This document shows positions 1-10,615 of a DNA stretch of 27,507 nt, piece after piece (positions within the stretch are counted from its first letter, which is position 1; each line of letters begins with the position of its first letter). This DNA comes from Didymodactylos carnosus. Lineage: Eukaryota; Rotifera; Eurotatoria; Philodinida; Philodinidae. The position numbers and the translations under genes were made by a program. The stretch spans positions 1 through 27,507 of the forward strand of contig CAJNOQ010001914.1 in the NCBI GenBank assembly GCA_905250885.1, in the 5' to 3' direction. The notes under the pieces are model-generated. The model did not search any database and was not told the DNA's origin. It saw only the letters and a program-made list of their open reading frames with translations.

Positions 1-44
1 GGTTAAAGCTTGTTTTTTCCAACCTACCCACCAAATACCCTTGT

Positions 45-112
45 TACTTTTTTTTTAAATTTTTGGGGGGCTCCCCACCCCCCCCCCCCCCACACACACC
101 CCCAAAATTCAG
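45..112. repeat. G/C homopolymer and CA low-complexity patch
   Basis: A T run, a run of G, then a long C run and a short CA repeat follow each other with almost no complex sequence between them. The patch resembles the homopolymer tract beside the scaffold gap near 12.4 kb, and both contain a run of C followed by AAAATT. It may be a real G/C tract that was sequenced poorly, or an assembly edge. Confidence 0.6.
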
Positions 113-324
113 GTCTCTGCCTGCAGGTCAAGATCTAAGGTTGGACATCTGAAAATATGAAATTTCTCTTCATTTTTCAACGCAGTTCACTTGCTGCTTT
201 GAATAATGCGGATTAAAAATTCAAAAATTCTCAACGAATCTCGAATGAATATTATTAAAAAAATGTCAGCCTTCTTACTATTAAGATTCTAACAGATTGT
301 TATTCAATCTTGAAAAAATCTAAG

Positions 325-420
325 TAAGATCTTACTAAGATCTTAGAAAAATCTTAGAATTTTTGGAGCTCACATCTTAGACAAATGTAAACGAAATCTT
401 ACCAAGATCTTAGTAAGATT
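325..420. repeat. Small palindromic inverted repeat built on AAGATCTTA
   Basis: The arms at about 327-345 and 404-420 are reverse complements over about 16 bases (ATCTTACTAAGATCTT against AAGATCTTAGTAAGAT). The core AAGATCTTA is itself palindromic and recurs in and around the arms. No coding sequence is present. It could be the core of a short foldback element or local low complexity. Confidence 0.5.
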
Positions 421-1760
421 CGAGTAAGTTTCTTACTAGGATAAGATTTTAAATCATAGATAAAAGGGTGAAATTGGTATGCATTCATTGATCAAGGAAA
501 CGCGTAAAATTTGGTGAACTGTTGAGATATCCAAGCGAGTATTAGTCATGAATTCTTGCCACAATGATATCTGGAACAGACAATGATCATAATGCCATTC
601 ACTAATTTATCATGTTTTTATTGTTATTATCTTATAAAATTCAATATTTTCCGCCTGTTCCTGATTAGTCGCAAGATGAAATTCTTCTTTAGCATCAACA
701 ATTCATACACACGATTGATCCAATAGAAAAATTACATTTATTTCATAAATTTTATCCTATGTAACTCAATAAGATGAACCAGATAAAATATATTGTATTA
801 ATGATTGTGTTTGATATTGATAAAAATTCTTCGTTTGCACAGATATTTAGTTCGAATTAATATTATCAACGTAACTTATATTTCGGCATTTTTTCAGCTG
901 TCAACAATGATCAGAAAGATCACGCAGGTCGAAGAAAAAAGAATATATGAGTTAAGAGATAACTGTGTATTTATTAGCATTTCATCTATACTAATCATCA
1001 TCTGATTAAGATCTTTCCCTTACTAATTATCTTTTATAATATAATAGACGGATAGATCGTATTTTCACCTTTATTGCTAGAATTTTCTGAAAATGTCTTT
1101 AGAATCTTTTTAAATCATGCATATTTGAAATTTTAGTCGATATCCATCTTATTTTGCCAAAACGACTCAAAAAATACTCATAAACTCTATACTTAGACCA
1201 AAACTAAAGTCTTCTGATTGACTTCGTTCATGTATATTCTCGTTGATTTATTCCATTTACATATAAAAATCATCCTATGAATTCTGTTGAAAGTTAAATA
1301 GTTTCACGATTGTATATGTCCTTAGCCATGAATATATATCTGAATGAAGTGAAAAATTTGATAACTGCTAAAGTGATATTTATGATTACATCACATAATT
1401 TTGTTATAAAATATGTTATATATGTTAGTTCGTTTAATATTATCTGTTTTTAGTCTTTAATTGTTTTAATTTTTTATCATTCTTAATCACAATCATTGAT
1501 ATATATATATATATTAATATCATCAATTGTAACAGATGTACATTCAATATTTTTATGCACAAATTAATAATTGTTGAAATATGTTCGCGGATGAATGAAC
1601 ATGAGAAAGATTATGAGATCATTCGTTATTTTTCAAATTTAATAAATCAAAGGTCATCAACGAATGTTACTGTCGTTGAATAATGAAGTCCAAAAAATGT
1701 GTTATGCTAACTATTAGTCATACGGATTACGTCCGATATAATATCCATACAGATGAAAAA
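421..1760. other. AT-rich intergenic DNA, no gene seen
   Basis: Stops are frequent in all frames, and the one open stretch (805-1005, plus strand) has no recognisable motif. A short (AT)n microsatellite lies near 1499-1515. I see no promoter, tRNA or repeat structure worth naming. Confidence 0.6.
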
Positions 1761-2115
1761 AGTCGTTCGAGGGGTGCGGCGGGTACTCGAAAATAGACCC
1801 TCGTCGAGGGCTCGACTCCTCGGAAAATGGTACTTCGGACCCTCGGTATAAGCTTTCGTGGGGTATCGATTTCGAACCCTCAGATTTCTGGTAGGTAGCA
1901 AGCCCTCGAGAAAAATTTCGAGTCGTCGAATAGAGATGTTCGGGACTTCTGCGCCCTCACTCTATCGAGGGTGCGACGAGGGTCTGGAAGTCTTCAGAAT
2001 CCGACGAGGGCTCGGAAATACCCCTCGAAAGCTTATATCGAGGGTCCGCAGTACCATTTTTCGAGGGTCCATCGAAAGCATATTTCCGAGCACTCGAAGT
2101 ACCCCTCGAACAACT
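1761..2115. mobile_element. GC-rich foldback / MITE-like element, about 355 bp
   Basis: The left end reads AGTCGTTCGAGGGG and the right end, reverse-complemented, reads AGTTGTTCGAGGGG. The inverted similarity continues inward for about 100 bp with small indels: GGTATAAGCTTTCG near 1845 pairs with CGAAAGCTTATATC near 2027, and AAAATGGTACT near 1822 pairs with AGTACCATTTTT near 2050. The motif TCGAGGGT / ACCCTCGA recurs throughout. GC content is far above the flanks. The open frames across it simply translate the repeat. It has no transposase, so it would be non-autonomous. I could not identify a convincing target-site duplication. The family is unknown to me. Confidence 0.7.
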
Positions 2116-2963
2116 GGTTGGGTATGTTGGATGAATGTTTATCCCTTCTAGTGAAAGGTATATAATTTAGTTCTAAAAAAATTTGACATCTGTACTATTG
2201 CTTTTTACCAGTTGTGTCTAACAATGAAAAAATCAACCTATTCTGACATTTTCAAACTTCGTTGAAAAATACCCAAGAGCTCTCATTTGCACCAAGATAT
2301 TTTTTCGTGTTTTATTTTTCGTCTTTAATAATTAAACATGTTCTACTCTTGATCTCAATATGAAACTGGGAAAGAATTATTCGATCTATCAGGCATGCTG
2401 AATACTTCCCACTACTACAGAATCGTAGGCAAACGGGAGGATATTGATTCGTTCTGAATTTGAGAAAAAAATCTTTGCAACATGACACACTAAGATTTCT
2501 GCAATTTTCACATTCTTCCTCGATCTATCTTTCAGATGGCGTATGATAAATTCTTTTGATAATTGTGAAAGTCGCGTATATGTGTGATGTCAAAGTGCGA
2601 ACAAAATTCGCATACAATCATGCGTAAAAGAAAAACAAAGAGATATTACTAGTACATATTCGATGTGTACTAAGTGAACCAGAACCGATATAATACAGAA
2701 GACTTTCTTCAACAATGAGGCTTTCTTAATCGACAAAAACATCGGCCATGAAAAATCATAAAATTTTAACAATTCAAACTCTTGAGATTGTACAAATGTA
2801 TTTCTACGAATTTAAAGAAAAGTTCTAAATTGATAAAATGAACGATAATATGAGAGAAATATGATACATATCTTTGAATATTGACATATTCTTATAGTTT
2901 TCAACATAAGAATTGTTATAAGTTTATATCAAACACATTGATAGTTATTTGAATTTGATGGTG
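2116..2963. other. AT-rich intergenic DNA, no gene seen
   Basis: No open frame here has domain-like composition or splice-bounded structure. The minus-strand stretch at 2590-2772 is a chance hydrophobic frame in AT-rich DNA. The segment ends in a T-rich tract that forms the tail of the SINE-like element that follows. Confidence 0.5.
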
Positions 2964-3127
2964 TTTTTTGTTTTTTTTAAACTTTAACTCTCATCTCTCC
3001 AATCCAATGGCATTGAAATCGGGTTACTCCATTGCATCTGTGTCCAAGGGTACCGAGACAACGAGCATTAGACAGCGTGTCCAAGACTATCATGCGACCA
3101 CCGTTGTCGGGATTCGAACTCCGTACG
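2964..3127 (-). mobile_element. Probable 5'-truncated tRNA-type SINE
   Basis: Read on the minus strand, the element begins near 3127 and within its first 25 bases contains GAGTTCGAATCCCGAC, a good match to the RNA polymerase III B box (GGTTCGANNCC) and to a tRNA T arm. A non-coding body of about 140 bases follows and ends in an A-rich tail (2964-2980, T-rich on the plus strand). The flanks carry similar sequences, TTTGAATTTGATGGTG at 2948-2963 and TTTGAATTGATTTGGTGG at 3128-3145, which look like a slightly decayed target-site duplication. No A box is visible, so the 5' half would be missing. It is too degenerate to be a working tRNA gene. Confidence 0.5.
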
Positions 3128-3665
3128 TTTGAATTGATTTGGTGGTTACTTGTAGATTTTTTTTCTATTTCAGACTGATATGGTAGATGATAACATTTCA
3201 ATGTTGTAGTAACTAGTAAAATTTGTACTTTTTTTGATAGCCTATTTTAATGTAAACAATATATATTTTTCCATATATTGTTAACTACCTAGTTCTGTTC
3301 TTGTGCACAAACCATTGTTTACATATGAATGAACATCTAAGCAAAACACTAACAACGAATAAAAATAACTAGATTTTCTGTAAACAAAAGAGAAATTCAA
3401 AAATTGCTGAAGAACATGAACATGGGACGACACAAAACAATACTCTTCCTAAAATCTTTGAAACTCAGAATCGATTAGAAGAAGTTCTGGATGTTTTAGT
3501 GTGTCAATTGTTTTAGTAAAAATGTTAATTTATTGTTAACGAACGTAACGGAACAAAATAATTAATAGAAAAAAAATATAATCTTAAATATCCGCGTGTC
3601 TGACTAGTTATGAAATTTAAATTAAGTCTACGGTTAACAAACTTCTGATGAACAAGAATCTATTA

Positions 3666-3757
3666 TTAGAATATCTCCAAATCCTTTCTCGTAACAGATA
3701 ATTGAGCATTTCTCATCCATTGCTCGAATGAGGAGCGATTCAGTAAAGCAACTGTAA
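3666..3757 (-). pseudogene. Orphan terminal-exon candidate (29 codons)
   Basis: A good acceptor (TTTTTCAG) on the minus strand opens at 3757 into 29 sense codons ending in consecutive stops at 3666. The reading TVALLNRSSFEQWMRNAQLS has natural-looking composition, and this patch is more GC-rich than its surroundings. I found no upstream exon ending in the phase it would need (one base), and the nearby SH2 gene ends at its own stop. It may be the last exon of an unseen or lost gene, or a chance frame. Confidence 0.25.
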
Positions 3758-4650
3758 CTGAAAAAGGAAAATGATATTTTCACAAGCGGTTTTCACCATT
3801 ATAATTTTATTCTAAAAATACAATAATTAGTGATCTTTGTTATGATGTCTTGTCTTAAAGTAAGTTCTTTACGAATTCTACAAAATTAGCAGTATGAAAA
3901 AAGTCGTGTACATTAAGACATGCGTATGTGGAGAAATACAACAGAAGGTAATAGCGCTTGATTATGGTCTTTAGATTAGTGGGATGTGTAGCAAGAAACA
4001 TTCTATGAACATATCCATTAAATAACTGTTTAGTTTTTAAAAGACAAAAATAATATTCTTTTTCATCTATACTTTACATTTATGCACAACTAAACTATGT
4101 CTAAATAAAATCAAATATTTCAAAAGATGTTTTACAACCATTCAAAGGTAAGAGTTTTTGTATACGCTCGCCATTGATTCATTCATTGAATGATTGATGG
4201 ATGGTTGAATCGGTGAAATACTTGAAAGTAAAAAAACTGAAATTACTTTTCTTTTATCAATAAACGAATACTCTTAGTTGATCAGCAAAAATCCCATCAA
4301 GATAAAACATCGAAATATTTATAATAAAAAACGTGTATTTTTCTTTCTTAGACTGATTGAATGTATTTGATACGCACCAGTAGAAATCCGTAAATTACAT
4401 CAAACCTAATATAGACATATATCGGAAAATTTGAATGAGAATCGTGCATTGTTTGTGACACGTGCTATTTCTTCTCACTTTACCAAATAGATTGTTTTTC
4501 TCGTACTTTTTTTTATTCACAAACGGTTTGATAAGATGAGGAATTAACTATATTTTCATTCGTATCTTGTAAATAGTTTAAAGATAATTCAGTACGATAT
4601 AAGTAAATTTCAGTCCTTCGTTTGAGAAGACAAAACGACTTGGCCAAATG

Positions 4651-5018
4651 CTACGGAATTTCATTTTTCAGTCTTTTGTGCTCCTTATCTCAGCAAAGAA
4701 GCAAGATTTATCAATGAAATTTATACCAATGATGGATATTAGGGAGTTCTACTACCAAAAATAATTTGAGCTTGTTTGAACAAGCGGATCAAAAATTATA
4801 GTCAAAATAGAGGCCGTTACGGAATTTCAAAAAATGGAAGTGTTTTTCGGCGTATTCCAGTAAAATGCAAATTATTCAGCCTTAAATTAAATTTAAAGTG
4901 ATTGCTTAATTACCAAATTAAAGCTCACAGTTTGGGCTATCAGAATCACTACTGACTTTTTCTTGAATTAGTTTCATGGCAGAGAAAATCGAATAAGAGT
5001 GACCGTTACGAAATTTCA
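4651..5018 (+). repeat. Diverged dispersed repeat, three copies of a TACGGAATTTCA motif
   Basis: CTACGGAATTTCA (4651-4663), GTTACGGAATTTCA (4816-4829) and GTTACGAAATTTCA (5005-5018) lie 165-189 bp apart. Partial similarity extends around them, for example a T-rich stretch with CTT and CAGC after the first and third copies. This suggests an old, decayed tandem of about 180 bp or related element pieces. Confidence 0.3.
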
Positions 5019-5517
5019 CCGTTTTTTGTTCTTCTTTGCAGCTGGTTTGGTATATATTTTTTCTGTCACAGAACTACTTCACAAGCTCTGATTTACACAT
5101 AGATAGATAGTTTGAGGCGCCCTTCATTTCATGCAGCCAAAAATAAATTTTCAAAGTTAGGTTAAATGAGCATAAAATTGCTCACAAAACAAGCCCAAAA
5201 AAATTTGGCATCTAAACGTCAAAACAAATGAGCCCTTTGGTAGAGGATTTGATTCTCTATCCGACGGTATAGTTTTCAGAATTTTTGGAAAAAATATCTA
5301 AAAAATTAAATTTAAAATTCAAAAATTTAAATTTTCACCACAAAGATTTGATTTTCATTTGTTTTTCAGTCCAGATTTGTAATCACCGTGAAAAACTGCA
5401 TCTAATGATGTATTTTTAAGCTTTGTTCAAGTTAAAACAAAAATCTGAACCTTCTCATCCGAAGGTGGACCGTTAGCTGACCACACCGAAAAGATAGTCA
5501 ACAAATTGCTTTATGTA

Positions 5518-5523
5518 TTTATT
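5518..5523 (-). terminator. Poly(A) signal AATAAA of the SH2 gene
   Basis: AATAAA on the minus strand lies about 108 nt beyond the stop codon at 5631. A GT-rich stretch (TCGGTGTGGTC) follows about 30 nt further downstream, as expected of a cleavage and polyadenylation site. Confidence 0.5.
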
Positions 5524-5630
5524 ATTTAGCGAAGATGCACACAAAATGTTAATTCACTGTTATTTGTCAAAAAAAAAAACAAACATCTGACTGAAAATAA
5601 ATATATGAGAAACACTCATAGTAAACCTGT

Positions 5631-8600
5631 TCAATGCGAATGATTATTGGACACTTGATAAGCCGCCAAATTCAATGTGATAGGAAATGTTTCTGGCATA
5701 ACAGAATGATGCGTTATAAGTGACGAGAGACTAGGAAATATTTTAATTGTTCCCTAAAAATGGAAAAAGAACGATAATAACAATGAATTGATATATGACT
5801 AACTGACTGACTGTTTATGCATTCTCAATTACCTTTACTCTATAACCTTGATTATTGACTTTTTCGATAAGATAATGTGCAATGTTATTTTCTTGATAAT
5901 ATTTCGGTACTTTAATCGATAATGCAAAACAGCCAATATGAGTTTTACTGTTGCGTAGTATAAACATGCCATAATCGGCTTTTTGTAGTGCATCACAAAC
6001 GGTCTCTCTAAAAAAATCATCTAATTTTAGCTTACGAAAAAATTAAAATGATAGTTTTTTAATAAATTTTACCGTTCAATATTCGGTTTGTACCATGGAG
6101 CACTCATTAACTCTCTCTCGTCATCCGATAAAAGTGTTTCTTTTGTTTTACATTGTTCTTCGGCTATGGTTTTATGAGGACGATGTTGAGATGTAGAAAC
6201 ACAATTATTTGTCGAATAATACGGACAAGTACAACGATTATAATTTTCAATAACAGATGATCCTGATCCTTTTGAATAACATTTTTTTGTTGAAGAATAT
6301 TTATTTTTTTTCAATAATGAATGATACGAATGTGAATTTTTTAATGATAAATTATTATCTTTTACATATGTTAAACTTTGTGGATAATACAATTTTGGAT
6401 TACGATAAAAAGTAGAAGGATGATTCTGATGACAATTGCATGACGAATATTGAAAATAAACATTTGCAGAGGACAACGATGATGGTAAGTCTTTATTTTC
6501 CGTTAAATAAATGTTCGAAGACGGTGTTGAATTATCAGAAAAAACGGTAATAGAATTAAGTGAACATAGTGTACATGAGATAAGTTGTAATGGAATCATT
6601 TTCACAGAATTCGTTGGTTGATCAAATACTTCACTATTTATCATATAACAACCAGAATCTGTTGAAATTGAAGATGTATTTGTTGATCGACGAGAAGATA
6701 ATGGAGACGAAGTACGTGCCGCTAATCGACGGCGAGATGAGGGTAAATTACCAATAGGAGGTAATGTACATATTGTAGATGACGGCGATTGTTCATCGTC
6801 ATCGAATAATAATTTTAAATCTTGAAGAACATCATCTGTTTGATCTGATTCATTAACTGCACAATACTCATGACTAGGACTTATTTGTTGACACTCATCT
6901 CCACCATCGATACAATCAAAATCAATATAATCGATAGGTTCATCATGTGATATTAAACTTTTTTTATATTCACCTGCAAACGATGTTAACGAATATGAAC
7001 GATTTGTTTTCTCCGAAATATTATTTGAACATACTAAAGGACTTATTTTATCATCGATTTCAGCAGTAGATTCCGTTTCTCTTGAACGTTTTGTTAACAG
7101 ACACGTTAATGGTGGTTGTGCTTTAAGTGTTCGCATCGATTGACATCGATAAACGAGATGTGATTCAGAGTTACTAGAACATAATCCATGATCAGTTACA
7201 ACTGGCGGCGGTAGTGGTGATGATTTATACAATATTCGTGAGAGAGAATGTCGACGATCTGGCAGTGTATAATGTCGATCATCTTCCTGAGAAATATTCT
7301 CTAACTAAAATACAGAATAACGTGAACAAAATGTGTGCATCATTTTATCGATATCATTGCATTACTTTACCGAGTAACGGTCTGATAAAATCATTACGCA
7401 GTAAGGTAAATCAATAGTTTGTTAAGCATTAGAACTTGTCTATGTCAAATGAACGTATATAGTTTTAGTAACTGTGGACGAATATTGCGAAGAATAAGAC
7501 ATGTTTCAACTGAGACTAGAACCTAGTGCCATTGATTTGCTAGATCAATACCTAAGTTTTGAACACAGTCGAACCACATTTAGTCTTTTCAATACATGAT
7601 TTTTACTATTAAATTCTTCCGGTTAGGACATTAGCTTGGAAAAACAATGTCACTGACCTCAATTTCTTTCCAATATTCGTGTTTTACACAGTCGCAAAAA
7701 CAATATATAATCATTAACACAATAATAAAGATAAAGTCAGTGGTACAGCCAAGAAAAACAAAGCGGGTATAGCTAGTTTTTAGAGTACGATAAGAACTTT
7801 TGGAAGATTGTGTTTTCTCTTGGCTTCTTGCCGCTATAATCTTCTGGACAAACTTTGCCCTCAAAAAATCGAAAGAGATCCTTTTGATTGGGAGAATGGA
7901 GCAAAATCAAAAAAAATAGGTGTAATGTGGACACCATCCCACACTTATCACCATGAGACTGGATAAAGTATCATTTATATACAATGCAAACTACTTATTT
8001 TGAATGTATATAATTCTCCTACTTTTGCTTTGATTTCCAATGGCGATAAATAACCGTCTTCATCAAGACTATGACTATTAAAAGTTTTCTTTTTTTTCTT
8101 CTCTTGATTATCAGTATTAGTACAACAAGTATCTCGTATAATTATTTTATCATTCGACGAAGTATTTCGTCGATTTATACGACGAGATGATATAATACGT
8201 CGAGCCTAAATATGAACAATTACAGATAACAATTCATTTTTGTTAAAATATTTAATACTTTACCCAATCACGACTTTTTTCAAATAAACTTGAACGACGT
8301 TTAACAGTTCTTGTTGAACGAAGAGGTAATAATAATTTATCGGAAGAACAATCGGATGGAAGACGAGATGAAAATCGAACTGGCATCGACATACTACTTG
8401 CACACATGATAGGTTGTTGATAATTTTTTTGTCTGATAGTATTATTATAGTTCATTGAATTGATTTTTCTATCGATCCATAATGAGCGTAATTGTGTTGT
8501 TGTATCATCATCCAAAAAAGAGAGACAATTTTGAATTGGTTTGCTGTCAGTTGGACTGAATATACCTAAGACAAGGGAAAAACGGATAAAAAATGTTTTA

Positions 8601-8748
8601 CTATTCTTAACTAGTACACAAATATTTTTCTCTGAGATACAGGTTATATAGAAGTACACATTTTAAGCATATGTAACAGTTAACAATGATATTTCAAATT
8701 CACTAAAATCTATATAAAAATTTTCAATGTCTTACATGATGAAAACAT
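5631..8748 (-). CDS. Disordered protein with C-terminal tensin-type SH2 domain, no PTB
   Basis: Six exons join in phase: 8736-8748, 8264-8565, 8023-8205, 6073-7304, 5833-6007 and 5631-5753, giving about 675 residues. Residues 1-569 are Ser-, Asn- and Arg-rich and look disordered, with an acidic stretch (IDYIDFDCIDGGDE) and a basic Ser-rich stretch (SSRRRLAARTSSPLSS). The SH2 domain starts at WYKPNIERE (about 570), carries the phosphotyrosine-binding Arg in GMFILRNS (R595) and a His in AHYLIE (H621), and ends with FPSLSSLITHHSVMPETFP. The WYKP start, the KVP...HYLIE core and the SLSSLITHHS end resemble tensin SH2 domains. Tensins normally continue into a PTB domain; here TGA follows about 13 residues later. 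The first exon is only four codons and is the least certain part. It could instead be a different SH2 adaptor family. Phosphotyrosine binding is inferred. Confidence 0.75.
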
Positions 8749-8774
8749 TTCGTGCGTATGGTGAGTAAGAAAAC
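8736..8774 (-). other. Putative first exon of the SH2 gene with upstream acceptor
   Basis: The start ATG at 8748 is followed by four codons and a GTAAGA donor at 8735, in the phase that the exon at 8565 requires. Just upstream, TTTATTAACAG gives an acceptor at 8775-8776, so this short exon may be preceded by a 5' UTR intron or be the site of spliced-leader addition. Confidence 0.45.
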
Positions 8775-8970
8775 CTGTTAATAAACAAATTTTCTTGTTC
8801 TTCGAAGCAAATATATATAAACAAAATAAGAAAATTGAACAGTTTTGTCAATTATGTCATATTGTATCACGATGTTATTATGAACTTTTTCCTTTATATA
8901 TGTATAAAACAAGTTATATGTTGTTCGTTTGACATTATATACACTTGAAATATCCTCAACAATTATGCAA

Positions 8971-9004
8971 TGTGTGTGTGTGTGTATGTGTGTGTGTGCG
9001 TGTG
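8971..9004 (+). repeat. (GT)n microsatellite
   Basis: An imperfect GT repeat is interrupted by one AT and one GC step. Its reverse strand generates an artificial His-Thr-rich frame that is not a gene. Confidence 0.9.
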
Positions 9005-10414
9005 CTTGATACAATGAAGCAGTAACATATTACACTTCTGCTTCCATTGTAGACATCATCTAAAATACTCTCGAAAAAAAAGATATGTTAAGTGAATTTT
9101 TTACATTTTCTGTTCTTTCTTCAAACTAGTATTCTACTACATTAATTAAAAAAAACCTTGCTCAAGACAAGGTTGCAAAAGATACGAGCAGTTAGCACTC
9201 AACGGCAGACGTTTGTCGTCGTTTATTATGACAGAAATAAGTAAAGGATAACAACCAAATCAGAATAGATGAATTAACCAGGGATATCATCATTGTGCCT
9301 ACTATCAATTCGAACATGAAAGTTAATAATATCCGCAATTGTCAATGAGAGAGCACCATCAAGTATTCAGTGTGAATAACATGTATCCTTGTACAATATA
9401 TATATATGTCATCTCTCGCTAGACTAAAGAGTTTTCAATGAGCATGATGATAGATGGGTAAGAAAGTGCTAAATATGCTTACGAGGTTAATAGACCAATA
9501 GTTTGGATAAATCTAATATCTATATCTAATTTTCACAAATTTATGTGTCACGTTAAAATAATAACAATCGTTTTAAAAAGTACTCCTTAGACTAAGAAAT
9601 AAAAAATTTAACTTTCTGTTATAATGAAGATAAAAACATTTTAAAAAAATGTTATTAGACAATTAAAGTTAAGCGTTTGTCTTTCTCTATGGATATTATC
9701 TCGATTATTACTACGTGATAACACGTCATCATTATATGCATATCTATTAACGACATATGATTTCTTAATAACCACAAAATAAAAAATTTTCCACTTGTTT
9801 TTTTTTAAACATCTTTTTCAATACTACTTAGTCCATTAATACAATCTGAACTGTCAAAACTTACAACAGATATCATACATACTTGGAAAACAGTTTAAAC
9901 TAGAACACGATGTTGTATATATTCTATGTTGAGTAAAATAAGTACAACAGTCTGTAGTCGATAAAGAAATTAGATGTATTCCATTCACCAAGAGACATTG
10001 TTTAACCTTTTCTCATCTATTTCCAGACATGTTTTAACTCTCAACCAATTATGAACATAATATAAGTGTCAATGACCTGTACTTTGCTAAATATACACAA
10101 TAATGATCAGATAAACATGGGCAATTTCAAACAAAACATTATTATCGAACAATATCTTGAAATAAATAGTTTTATTTCTACGACGTTCCGTAGTTAAAAT
10201 AAATTTTTACTTACGCCAGTTTTAGAAATCTTTTATTGACCTTCGCTTCTGACACACAGTTTCTGATTGCAAAAAATTTTTTTTTTTTTTGTCTGCAATA
10301 TATAATTTACTTTAGATTAGATGTATAGACAATTGTAAATTATGGCAGATAAACATCATCTACACCTTTTCATTGTAATCATAATTCATTATTATTATTA
10401 TAGCTTTTAATCCG

Positions 10415-10452
10415 TCTCTCTCTCTCTCTCTCTCTTTCTCTCTCCCTCTCTT
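10415..10452 (+). repeat. (CT)n microsatellite
   Basis: A polypyrimidine TC/CT repeat of about 38 bases with a few T and C insertions. Confidence 0.9.
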
Positions 10453-10565
10453 CCATTTTACTTTTATGCAAATATCTGTACTTTATACTTCTGTTGTGTG
10501 AAGGCTAAGTGTATCATCCTGTGACATTTTATTTCACCGACTTCGCTTCTCTTTTTGTTCTTCAT

Positions 10566-10615
10566 ATTGTGTGTGCGTGTGTATTGACAATGTGCTGCAC
10601 AAACACACACACATA
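10566..10615. repeat. GT / AC inverted low-complexity pair (hairpin)
   Basis: A GT-rich arm (TTGTGTGTGCGTGTGT, from about 10567) is followed within 20 bases by an AC-rich arm (AAACACACACACATA, 10601-10615). The two can pair as a short hairpin. They are probably two microsatellites of opposite orientation. Confidence 0.5.

Larger units (their letters stand above)
3128..5517. other. Gene-poor AT-rich DNA with one exon-like patch and diverged repeats
   Basis: No multi-exon gene could be assembled on either strand. Two things stand out: an exon-like segment at 3666-3757 on the minus strand, listed separately, and three copies of a (C)GTTACGGAATTTCA-like motif at 4651, 4816 and 5005. The rest is AT-rich with stops in every frame. 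Confidence 0.5.

Noticed and set aside
1707-2165. Three overlapping open frames of 64-97 codons on both strands
   Set aside because: They lie in the foldback element and translate its TCGAGGGT repeats; there is no domain and both strands are open because of composition.
3104-3125. A complete tRNA gene
   Set aside because: Only the T-arm / B-box part is recognisable; no acceptor stem, A box or anticodon arm can be placed around it.
2977-3201. Minus-strand open frame of 74 codons
   Set aside because: It covers the SINE-like element with the B box and A-rich tail; the frame is incidental.
8778-9014. His-Thr-rich minus-strand frame
   Set aside because: It is the translation of a GT microsatellite.
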